From NCBI RefSeq assembly GCF_901709675.1, contig NC_051107.1, positions 618,501-682,500 on the forward strand: a stretch of DNA of 64,000 bases. Direction: 5' to 3'. A program made the translations under genes and the position numbers. The notes below the pieces were generated by a model that saw only the letters and a list, made by a program, of their open reading frames with translations, made no database searches and was not told where the DNA came from. This stretch comes from Syngnathus acus (taxonomy: Eukaryota > Chordata > Actinopteri > Syngnathiformes > Syngnathidae). Of the stretch, positions 46,401 through 56,500 are shown piece after piece; the stretch's first letter is position 1; each line of letters begins with the position of its first letter.

Positions 46401-49400
46401 TGACTACCTGAGGGATGAGCTGCTCAAACATGGAGTCGATGCCGGCCCGATTGTGGGTGAGTCCACGTTTCGCAAACAGTCTGCTTTACACTTATCGGAC
46501 ACTGGACACTTTTTTGGTATTGCGGTTAATACAAATAATAATTGTTCATATTTAACTACTTTGACCAACTTTTTTTCCAGCATCAACGCGTAAACTGTAC
46601 GAGAAGAAGCTGCAGAAACTACTTGATGATGGCCCTGCTCAGGCGACAGGAACGAAGATAGTGGTCACGGAGATCCAAGTTAATCACAACGGCAACTCTG
46701 AATCGGACCTCTATAGCGACAAAGAGGACGGTTAGGCTCTGCACATGACCACTGGTTATTACAGATTAGATTGTTTGTAGAGCCACCATAATTTAAAATT
46801 AAGAATAAAAAATGAATGTGAAAATACGCAGCTATAAATATATAAATTCAATTAAACATTTGATATATTTTAATTGAAATTGTCAATTATAATTTTTGAT
46901 ATTTGTTTCTATTTTCACCTAGTTTTGATTTTGGCAATTTTTTTTCCCAAACATCCAATAACCAAGCCGTAATAAAACCTCGAGAGTATATTTTTGTGTG
47001 AGGGGCAATAATTTAAAAAATGTTATGAAAACTAGCATACATCGCATTGTGTTGTATACACGTGTACATTATACATAACATTTTTATAAATTATAAAAGA
47101 AAAAAAGGGGGGTTTATTAATGTGGCTTCAAGTATAAGGGTTAATAGACCGGCTCTCACATAGCATGCTGTTTTTAGATGTCACAGCAGAACGGGAGCCT
47201 GAGCCAGTGCCTGAGCCAGTGGCTGAGCTCGAACCAGTTCCGGTGGTGGAGAGGCCAGTCAGGAGCCGAGGGAAAACGCCAGTCACTACTCGCACTCGCA
47301 GCAGCGAGCACAAGACTGTAAGTTGCTCCTCACGAGTTCCTCGCTTTTATTTCTTTGTGCTCTTAAGTTGTTGGCAAAGTTGAAACTGGCTTCCTGTCAC
47401 CAGAAGTGTTTTGCCATCAATGATATGGGCAAGGTGGGGATGGGACACAGCTGGGTTTTATTAGAATTTAACCTCACACTGGAGAGGAAGTGTGTGTGTG
47501 TGGGGGGGGGTGTTATGCTCGAGTACAGTGCAGTCCCTCCCAGTGTCAAGTGAGCCTGCTTGTTTTTTTTTCCTGCATGTCAGACTCAAAGCACATGACG
47601 TGGATTAGCCGTTTCCACGGCATAGCAGATTCTTTTCATGGCTGACTTTTCACTAACCCCGATGTCTGCTTTTGATATCGGTGCGCTTTTTTCCGGGTTA
47701 CCCACCTTTCATTGTGCAGAACGGCTTTTATTTTATCGTCGTGACATTCGTCTCATTTTATTCTTTCTAGCAACGGAGCGTGACCGTGTTCTTGTCTTTG
47801 TTTACCGATTTTGGCAAAGCAGCTCTTCCTGCTTACATAACATGTATTTGAATCAAACGAAAATTGAAATATTGAATGAAACACATGTTTATAGCATGTT
47901 TTTATGATGCCGTTTTGGGTGAAATCACTTGGAGCCGCTGACTAAAAAAGTGTTCGCAAAGTTGTCCGCTACATGAGTGCATCGTCAAACTCTGTCGGCT
48001 GACAGATGGCAGTAAATGATACTTGGATGATAACATACAGTACATATTCAAAGTATGTATAACAAACTTTGGATTTAGTTTTCCTTTTAGGTTTAAGTTG
48101 TGAAAAAGAATATTAAGCACACGCTGAACTCCCACCACCACCTTCTCTTTTGAAACCCGTTTAGTTCCACCATAAACAAGTGGCAACCGAGACTCTTCTC
48201 AACACAGCTCTGCTTGAGGTCAGCTTTGTTTGTTTGTTTGGTTGGTTGGTTGTTGTTTTTTTTATCACATATTTCACATTTTTGCCTTCATTGATGCTGG
48301 TCTTTTAGGCCGCTGAGCCACGACTTGGACCGATGTTGGAAAACAGTTTAACTTTGACACCAGCATTTAGGGTGCGTTGCACTTAGATTTGACTGCTTCT
48401 ACACAGATTTTTTTTTGGATTGGATTTACTCAATTTTACTCAAAGCCATGCACTTCTCAAGTGGTTGCATGAAAGAAAATAATCTGCATCCAGATAATCT
48501 TTTTTTAAGTAGACTCTAGCTGGGGCTGTCACTATCGAATATTTTTAGAATCGATTAATCCATCAATTAATTGGATAAAATTTTATTTTGCATGAAAGTG
48601 TGTTACAAAAACACCCCCTCCCCATTTACTGTTTATTTAGTATTTTTTTAGCGATTAAAAACAATAAATAACAAACAGTTTCACATGAGGGATTAATATA
48701 CTCTCCGTAATTTTTAAAGATGAATCCGTTACTGGTGCGGTTATTATTTTCTGTAGTAGAAGCAGATTTTTGCAAGTGTCTTGTTTTGATTAAACACAAT
48801 AAAAATCTGTTCATGAATGACTTTAGAAGTTAATGAATAATTAATGTTGAGGCTGATATTAAATGATTTGGACAAATCTAAGGTTAAAAAAAAAAAGTGG
48901 CTTCAAAGCATTACTCTATTATTAAGAGTTGTCGATTAATTTGATAATCCATTACTTGTCAATTAATCGATTAATTTTGAATGCTCCAGGGTGTCAAACA
49001 AATTTTTGTCAAGGGCCGCATTGTAGTCATAGTTTCCCTCGGAGGGCCATTATGCCTATCAACGCCTTATATTATTTACAGTATAGGCAACACGACAAAC
49101 TGACGAATAACTAATTTTTAAATCAGAGATTAGTAAAAACTGTTCAAATAGTTTAAAAAGATAAATGGTAGTAAAAATGGCTAGCAATATCTCTATTTTT
49201 AAAAAGTGAAGACAATTTGTAATGACACAAAGTTGATGCAAAATTTGTCTTTGCGGGCCACACAAAATTATGTAGAGGGCCGTATCTGGGGGTGGGGGGG
49301 GGCCTCGAGTTTGACACCTATACTATATCTACTTAAATGTATCTGGATGTGGATAATTTTATTTTGTACAATTGAATGAATTCAACACCATCTTTTCCCA

Positions 49401-50837
49401 GTGTGCTTCCATTGACGTTCTCTAACATCGCACTGTGCTTTCTTCAGCGCCGACCTGAGGAACAAAGCCCTCTGCCAGCTACCAAGCAATCCAGGCCTTT
49501 CTCCCCTTGTGTTTACAAATCAAAAGCTGACCCTGTTACTTTTAGACCTGTTTGCGATATTTCACCTATTAGAAATGAGGACACCCATTGTTGGCTGGAA
49601 TCCAAGGTTGGCAGTTGGGATTTCAGGGTTACTGTACTTTTGGACGTGGACAACTGTGGTGGCACCGTTGCTTTGCGCACTGTATTATATTTCCTCCACA
49701 TGTGACACGTAAAAGCTAAACTGGTCCATTTGGGCGGTGAAGCCACTCTCGCATGCCAGATGGTTGGTTACGGTGAATATATGTAACTGCTTTTTCACAC
49801 ACAGTTGTTGAGTTTCTGTCGGGGCAGTTGTCGGACAGCCGGCAGGGTTAAACATCACAATCACATACACAGTTTTTCAGCAGGAGGTGTTTGGGTCACC
49901 AGATGACCCGCAGCATAAGAGACAGAAGAAAATCACAAGCTTCCTGGCCAAATGCAGCCCTGTGAAGACGTACGGTGGCGTCGTGAAACAGGTGTACAGT
50001 CAGACCAGGTTTTTTTGCGGTGGTCACCCAGTGGTGTATTAAAGGTTTTGAGGGGGGTGTCATTTGTTAACTTCGCCATGCACTTCCTGGTGATTTGTGC
50101 GTTTTAATTTGGAAAATAAGCACAGCATATTCATCAAGCTGATGACCTCTGTTTACCATTATTCAAACATAAATGAATGAATATGTCTGTGTTTGTTCAG
50201 GTGGAGAAGATAGCAGCCAGTGAGCAAACTCCCAAAGTGGACAAGAAAGATGTCCTTGAAGAGCTCTTTGCCAATGATGTCAGGAGTCCAACAGGAATCA
50301 CGTAAGTAGTCGAGTACAAAACACTTTGATGTGTATCCTACCTAGCTGTCAATATTAGCATAGTATTTGAATGCCTTTCCTGCCTTAATACCTCCAAATT
50401 ATCAAGCGATGAACCAGAACTCGTTTCCTTTTTTTCTTAGGGTGACTTGTAGACGGCCAATTCGAGGAGCTGCCGGGCGCCCAGTGATCCCCAGCGATCT
50501 GTGGAATGTTGAAAACTCTCTTCTTTTCTCTCCCAAAACTACAAAAACCATCAATAACACCACCTCCTCTTCCTACACAGAGAGCCGTGTTATCAACAGA
50601 GTCAACAGCTTGCCAAACTCCTCAAAACCTTTGTCAGGCACATCTGTACTTGTGTCTGCAGCGCCCTCGAATGGTCTTACTAAGGTAGTGCGCCCAGGCA
50701 TAGCTCTGTGGAAGAAGGTCCTCCTACTGGCAATTGTGGCTGCTTTTGTGTTCTTTATTTACCAGGCCATGGAAACCAATACCATCAACCCATTTTCAGC
50801 AGCTGAGTCCGATGTAGCCGCCGGCAGCAAAGCATAG
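40426..50837 (+). CDS. TMPO: Thymopoietin / lamina-associated polypeptide 2, beta-like, 8 coding exons
   Basis: Inner nuclear membrane protein that binds lamins, BAF/BANF1 and chromatin. Coding exons: 40426-40668, 46339-46456, 46581-46730, 47178-47317, 49448-49606, 49881-49991, 50201-50301, 50441-50837; total 473 codons, 472 residues. Domains seen: N-terminal LEM-like DNA-binding domain ([20 protein letters not shown] onward, residues 1-50), LEM domain for BAF binding (about 96-135, [19 protein letters not shown] then TRKLYEKKL), a Glu/Pro-rich then Arg-rich linker, the conserved SPTGIT...[12 protein letters not shown] block, and one membrane helix near 433-451 ([18 protein letters not shown]), followed by a 21-residue lumenal tail ETNTINPF.... 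This is the beta-type architecture. The 3' border of the fifth exon is the weakest call: it needs the poor donor AAG|GTTGGC. The donor after 46730 (GTTAGG) is also non-consensus, but the phase demands it. Intron 1 is 5.7 kb and transposon-rich. The next gene downstream is SLC25A3, as in human. Confidence 0.93.
40669..42854 (+). other. TMPO intron 1, 5' part
   Basis: Begins with donor GTGAGT and a G-rich run (40681-40698). No exon or repeat end was identified. Confidence 0.6.
42855..43217. mobile_element. TAGGGCTGTCA-type hAT-like repeat, TMPO intron 1
   Basis: ATCAATTAATCGCCTCGAGT, TTTCATGAGAGCAGACTGAT and TTGATAGTGATAGCCCTAC. Confidence 0.65.
44464..44757. mobile_element. TAGGGCTGCAACTAA-type hAT-like repeat, TMPO intron 1
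   Basis: Starts TAGGGCTGCAACTAAGAATT with AATAATCGATTAATTTGTGG and ends in GTAATCGATTAGTTGTTGAT. Confidence 0.7.
45246..46189. mobile_element. TA-flanked element with internal tandem units, TMPO intron 1
   Basis: Ends TACCGTAATTTCCGGACTAT and TATAGTCCAAAATTTACGGTA. Inside, a unit of about 125 bp (AAAGAAAGAC...CTGTGACGC) occurs twice and a unit of about 266 bp (starting GTGTATAAAAGTGATCAAGT at 45546, 45812 and 46079) about 2.5 times. The predicted ORFs here are copies of one repeat. It ends 149 bp before TMPO exon 2. Confidence 0.88.
48521..48986. mobile_element. GGGCTGTCACTATCGAATA hAT-like repeat, TMPO intron
   Basis: Inverted ends GGGGCTGTCACTATCGAATA and CGATTAATTTTGAATGCTCC. It abuts the next MITE. 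Confidence 0.7.
48987..49320. mobile_element. hAT-like MITE (CAGGGGTGTCAAA family), TMPO intron
   Basis: CAGGGTGTCAAACAAATTTT, AGGGCCGCATTGTAGTCATA, then CTCGAGTTTGACACCTA. Confidence 0.8.
49448..49606 (+). CDS. TMPO: TMPO fifth coding exon, 3' border uncertain
   Basis: The exon opens after the acceptor TTTCTTCAG with [18 protein letters not shown] in phase 0, continuing the frame of the preceding exon. The frame stays open to a TGA at about 49703. No consensus GTRAG donor lies before that stop. GTTGGC at 49607 gives a phase-0 exit that fits the next exon ([10 protein letters not shown], 49881). Other exits are possible, and using the exon through to the stop would give a short soluble isoform, comparable in principle to non-membrane LAP2 forms. 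I cannot choose between these from sequence alone. Confidence 0.55.
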
Positions 50838-51268
50838 AGCTTGTAGAGAAGGTAGTTTGGGAGGACTGTTTACTCATAACATTTTAAATCTATCTGTGAA
50901 TCACCATTAGTCTTTTTTTTTTTTTAACATAAGTGGTCTGAAATGATCACTGTCCGCATTGTCCCCCCCCCCTTCTCACTGGATGTTGAACCACCCTGAG
51001 ATCACAACAAAGCCAGACACATACAAAAACCCCAAGTACCATAGAAGATGTGGACTCACTAATACTGTATTTTATCTCTTTTTGTTATTCTTAACATGCA
51101 TGGTGTGATTGAACTTTGTTGAGAGATTGTTTCTCACACTTGCTTTTGAGTGCAAGTCTTATTAGTCGTAGCCTTGGGGTTTTATTTTGTACATGAGCCA
51201 GCTTTGTAGGCTTATTATCCAAACACAGTTTAAGCCTTATAAATATTTTTCTGAAGTGTTCTCTTTAT

Positions 51269-51349
51269 AATAAATGTCTTACTGCATTCTACTTAATTAT
51301 GCATTTGTGTCCCAGTTGTTGACATGCAGTACTGAATTTACCAAATAAA
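51269..51349 (+). terminator. TMPO: TMPO polyadenylation signals
   Basis: Two AATAAA hexamers, at 51269-51274 and 51344-51349, lie about 430-510 bp after the TMPO stop. The second is followed by TGTGACTGTTG, a GT-rich stretch. Confidence 0.6.
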
Positions 51350-51710
51350 CGATAAAAATGTGACTGTTGAAAGTGCTTTTTATTTTGTAACATTTAACTA
51401 ATTAAGGTTTGGTCACTTTGTAATTATGTAAAAATGTAGGCTTGCACTTTTGGTAAGTTAAGTTCGGCATAGTGACAACATGTTGATCCTAATAACTGAG
51501 TTGACACTGAACACAGTGGCATACTGTTGGCTGGAGGACTTAGCTGCTCATCTTTGAGAAGGACAAGCTTTTGATGTCATTTGGACCTTGAGTAGTAGAA
51601 CACATCTTTAATGTTCTTGTTGTTGATTTTATTTATTTATTTATATCGTTGGCCATTCACCAACCACCAGTCTCAGAGTGCAAGTGGATTGTCACATGGC
51701 TACATATGTC

Positions 51711-51980
51711 ACGTTAGCAGGCTTGTTTATGCCACATACCATGCATAACAGCAATGGGTTGATGAAATGATGGTTTGAACCTGAACCTTTTTGCTGGTAT
51801 CTCTGAACAAAATTATTTGTGTAAATACATGATGTAAACATGGACAAAACCTAGATGTTATGTTGTTGTTTTGCTACATACACCACGTTAGCAGGCTTGT
51901 TTATGCCACATACCATGCATAACAGCAATGGGTTGATGAAATGATTGTTTGAACCTGAACCTTTTTGCTGGTATCTCTGG
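51711..51980. repeat. Two-copy direct repeat of about 100 bp
   Basis: CACGTTAGCAGGCTTGTTTA through TTTTTGCTGGTATCTCTG occurs at about 51711-51808 and 51882-51979, nearly identical. A LINE fragment begins at the end of the second unit. Confidence 0.9.
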
Positions 51981-52648
51981 ACAAAGCTCAGCGCCGCCTG
52001 TACTTCCTGCGGAAACTCAGGCGAGCAAGTGCTCCTCCGGCCATCATGACCACATTCTACCGTGGCACCATTGCGAGCGTCCTCTCCAGTTGTATCGCTG
52101 TGTGGGGTGGTAGCTGCACTGAATACAACATGAAGGCCCTGCAGCGCATCTTGAACACAGCTGGTAAGGTTATTGGTGCTTCACTCTCCTCCCTGAAGGA
52201 CATTTACACCTCCCATCTCACCCGCAAGGCGACCGCGATTGTGTCTGATGTGAGTCACCCCGCTCACTCTTTGTTTGATCTTCTGCCCTCTGGGAAGAGG
52301 TACACCAGACTCACCAACAGCTTCATACTCCAGGCTGTTAGGATCCTGAACTCTCCCCCCTCCTGCGTAACGTCCTGTACTTTTGCGCTATATTCTGACT
52401 GTCTGCTGTATGCACACTTGCTCCATTTTTGCTCCTTTTATTTATTATTTGTTTATTATTTAGTCATCGCTCTTATTTATTCATTGTTTGTGCCTTCTTG
52501 TTTTTACTTTTTGTGTTTACTTGTATGTATATTGTGTACTATGTCTTGTCACCGTGGGATAGTGGGAAACGTAATTTCGATCTCTTTGTGTGTCTTGACA
52601 TGTGAGGAAATTGACAATAAAGCAGACTTTGACTTTGAACAAAGTTAA
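51978..52648 (+). mobile_element. Truncated Rex/CR1-like LINE, C-terminal reverse-transcriptase region
   Basis: LDKAQRRLYFLRKLRRA, GTIASVLSSCIAVWGGSCTE, MKALQRILNTAGKVIGASLS, LKDIYTSHLTRKA and HPAHSLFDLLPSGKRYTRL are typical of the C-terminal part of fish Rex1/CR1-type ORF2. The frame then runs into non-coding sequence. The tail TTGACAATAAAGCAGACTTT lies near 52610. The catalytic domain is absent. It lies between TMPO and SLC25A3. Confidence 0.85.
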
Positions 52649-52729
52649 AGGTTATGTTTTGTTGCGCGCGCACTAAACTACAACTAAAATTTGTTTGCTC
52701 TCTGAGCAACTGGATGTCATTTTTAGTCA

Positions 52730-53091
52730 AGTTGCAAAATGGCCGCTCCTGAGATGGATAAAAACGGGTAAATTTCGCTGCTTAATTTATATTCTACAAA
52801 CGTAATATTAATCAGAATATCGTGTTTAAACTGGGGGGGGAGCAGATTGTAAAGAAATGTTTGAGTTGACGTCCCATTTAAAAGAGCTCGAGCTGGTGTA
52901 AGTTTTTTCTTACCGCTAGGTGGACTCAAGAATTATTGCATCCAAACTGCAGCGTAGAGAAAGTCGATAACCCTCCCACAGGACGAACTGTGACGTCACG
53001 AAAGGACAAAGCCCTACCGGAGGTCGTTCTCTCTCTCTTGGAGCCGCCGGTTTGCAGCTGAGCGGAGACGCCATCTTAAGACGCACATCAA
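52730..53091 (+). promoter_or_regulatory. SLC25A3: SLC25A3 promoter and non-coding exon 1
   Basis: A perfect CRE palindrome TGACGTCA lies at 52991-52998. YY1-like motifs are AAAATGGCCGC near 52737 and GCCATCTTAAG near 53070. The non-coding first exon ends with donor CAA|GTAAGT at 53091 and joins the exon that begins at 53487. The first-exon start is inferred to lie between about 53000 and 53060. Confidence 0.55.
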
Positions 53092-53517
53092 GTAAGTTAC
53101 ATTAATCGTTTTAAAAGCAACTACGTGAAGTATCCATCAAGATTATAATGTTTGGTTGGCATCTCCTGACATGTAACCACCATAAAAAGATAAGCTACAG
53201 CTTTTATTTCCGTGAGTGGCACAGGGCAACCATTCCACCTTGTAGCGGTCAAGTTAGCATTGCAGTGTAGCATACAAGCTAGGACATGAATGTATGTGAC
53301 CGGGCAGGTAGATTTAAGTCATTTAACGACATAAACGTCACCAAGCGCAATAGTTCAGTGTTCTTTGGACATCACTGATGGAATTAATAATATTACATCA
53401 CATTACATAAAGTTCATTCGTGCATGCTGCTCGGTGGGGGGTGGGTAGCTTCAACCCAATCATAGCTAACCTGTTGCTCATTGCAGCGCAGCTCCGCGGA
53501 TAGGCAGGACCACCAGC

Positions 53518-56500
53518 ATGTATCCCTCGACTTTGACGCAGCTGGCCCGGGCCAATCCATTCAGCGCCCCCCTGTTCGCGCTCCAGAAAGTGGAGGAACC
53601 ACAGCAGAGTGCACAGAGGACACGCCGACTGGCGGCAGCCGCTACGGCAGACGGTAACGACCTACTCGCCTCCCCAGGCCGCCTTCTAAAAACCGTTTTT
53701 ATCGCATTGCTCCTTAACCGTGGACCTTATTTATTTTTACTTGCTAGTATTTGTGCAATGCATATCAACATCTCTCAATAGGTGCTCATCGGCGGCATGC
53801 GTATTCAGGCCTTTGCTCAAGCTAAACTGCTAATGTAGGACAAGGAAGGGCACACAATCTCCCTTTCATATCTTGTCAAAAAAGGGTGTGTGATGACATT
53901 ATGACAACGTTGCATTCATTCTATAGTAACCAAATTGTAAGCGCAGTAGTGAAACGAGAACAAATTGTCCTGGATATAGACCTGGTTGTAAAAGCAGTAC
54001 AGTTTTAAGGTAAGATCTACATATTTTGTCTGAACAAAAGAAAACAAAAGGCTAGTACAGTGTCCCAATCAATTTTTTCGAGGACTGTAGCAACTTTTCA
54101 AAGACTTTATCAAGAATATTGATGTTCTTATCTTTGACTTGGATGAATAATCAAGTTGGTAGTCTCAGCTATGTTTTCTGACAACACCGTTGCCCTTTGC
54201 TTTTGCAGGTCATTTCTAAATTCTACTAAGTTTGTAAATGATCCTTCATTACGGCCTTTTAGTTTATCAGACCAACCGGTTGGTTTGTTAGTGATTTTGT
54301 TAGTGTTTTTTTAGTGTAATATCATATATTTATGGCTTCCCCCCCCCCCCCCCCCCCCCCCCCTTTTTAAATCTAACCTGTTCCTTCAGAGGGAGACAGT
54401 TGTGAATTTGGCTCTCAGAAGTATTTCGTCCTGTGTGGCTTTGGTGGGATTCTGAGCTGTGGCACTACACACACAGCAGTCGTTCCCCTCGATCTGGTCA
54501 AATGCCGAATGCAGGTCTGTTCCCCCCCCCCTCAGCTCGGTTTTTGTACTCCATCCGTGACGTTTTTTTTTTAAGTTTCGAATTTGCATGTAAATATGCA
54601 TATGGTCCAGTTTTGAAATCCCCACCCCTGCCCCTGGCATGCATATTGGAGTGATCATTCGATGGCTGCATGCCTCGTACCTCGTTGATTGTCTACGCCC
54701 ACTGCACGCACGTGGTGTCATTTGACCCTTTCTCCTCTGAGAACAATTGAGGAAGAGTGTAGGGAAATAATGGATTACATTTTTCCTGAGGTGACATTTC
54801 GTTTGCATAGTCTCTAACCCGCCAGGTAAGACTGATTTGAAAGGTGAAAATACATCTGCTGAATACAATTATTCCATGTCCCATTGTTATAATTCAAGAA
54901 ATTGCTTCAATGTGAATTTGATTATTGTTGGTGAGGAAAACACGAACTTCTTTGACCACACTGATTGGTTGCACATATTCCACAATAGATATGGGCGTAA
55001 TAACAAATTTGTGTATTGACTAATAGGCATTTTGGCATTAATTGTTAATTAAGTCAGAAACCTTCTGAGGTATCCTCGTGCACTTGTAAACTTCCAAAAT
55101 ATCAATGTGGTCCATTGAAGTTCATACCGAAATCACTTTTTGTGGTCCAACAAATGATGGCATGTTTGAGACAGCCACATTAAATGGAAGAGTCCCATTT
55201 GAAAATGAATTGAAACTATACTCTGCCTTTTCCACTGTCTGGTACCTGATTCACCCGATGCGACTCGTACTTTCTGTGTCCAAGTGCCCAGACTAGGTAT
55301 GGACCGATATAAAATTTTGACGGTATGATAACTGTGAACAAAAATGTCAGTTCTCTCGAATAGCCAATTGTCAAATATTTACGACAAAATCAAACTGCCG
55401 CCCAACACACCCACCATCAAGCACAATCTATTTTAATTTAAAAAATATATTATTTTAGTATCCCCCCCTCACCTCTTCTATGCGTAACTCACCCTACTCC
55501 TCTGCTCACCCAAAATAAAAGTTAATCTCGAAAGTAAATTGCAGCTCATCAACACCGAACTAATCACATGGCAAACAGCCTCCCAGACTAGTGCTTACAG
55601 TTGGCCCCCTCTAGGCCACACCCCCAATCTCATTCAAATTAGCCTCCTCAAAAGTGGAAACTCTACTGCAATAACTTTAGGTATATACAATCGAGTCACT
55701 ACTGCACAGTGGAAATTTGCGAATAAAGTTGACAGATCCACAAAGATTTGTGGTTCTTTTTATACAATACTGAAAACTCTTCCCTTATGTGGCCCTGAAT
55801 TGGTGTTGTTTTGATTCCTTTTGTGTTTTGCATGTGACCCTTGCATGTTGCACGTATGTTGTCCCCTTCTACCACAGATGAGTTTAGCTGTGAGTTTGGC
55901 TCCTCAAAGTACTACGCCATGTGTGGATTTGGGGGCATCCTGAGCTGCGGCTTTACACACACGGCGGTAGTACCCCTCGACCTTGTCAAGTGTCGTCTGC
56001 AGGTTTGTATGGAAAAATCTACGCTCGGTAGTGGCTGCAATTTGCCAGAAGACACTCCAAACTCGTGGCTTAGTGCCAGATTAGAGCTGTGATGAAACAG
56101 TAAACCATATTCATAATAAATATTGATTGATTTGAAATCCCCCTCTAAATTACAGCCACCATTTAGAAGCAATTGAAAGTACTTGCCAAATTGCAGGGTG
56201 GTGAAATTGGATCAGGAAATGCAACGCCATGGTCCTTACTGGGGTGCTTCTGTTTTCTTAGGTGAACCCCGACAAGTACAAGAGCATCGGCAATGGCTTT
56301 TCCGTCACTGTGAGGGAGGACGGTGTTCGAGGCTTGGCCAAGGGCTGGGCGCCAACCTTCATCGGCTACTCCATGCAGGGCCTCTGCAAGTTTGGCTTCT
56401 ATGAAGTGTTCAAGATCTTTTACAGTGACCTGCTTGGAGAGGTTTGCCCAACGTCATAAAGCAGGGGTGTCAAACTAACTTTAGCTGCGGTCCTCATCAT

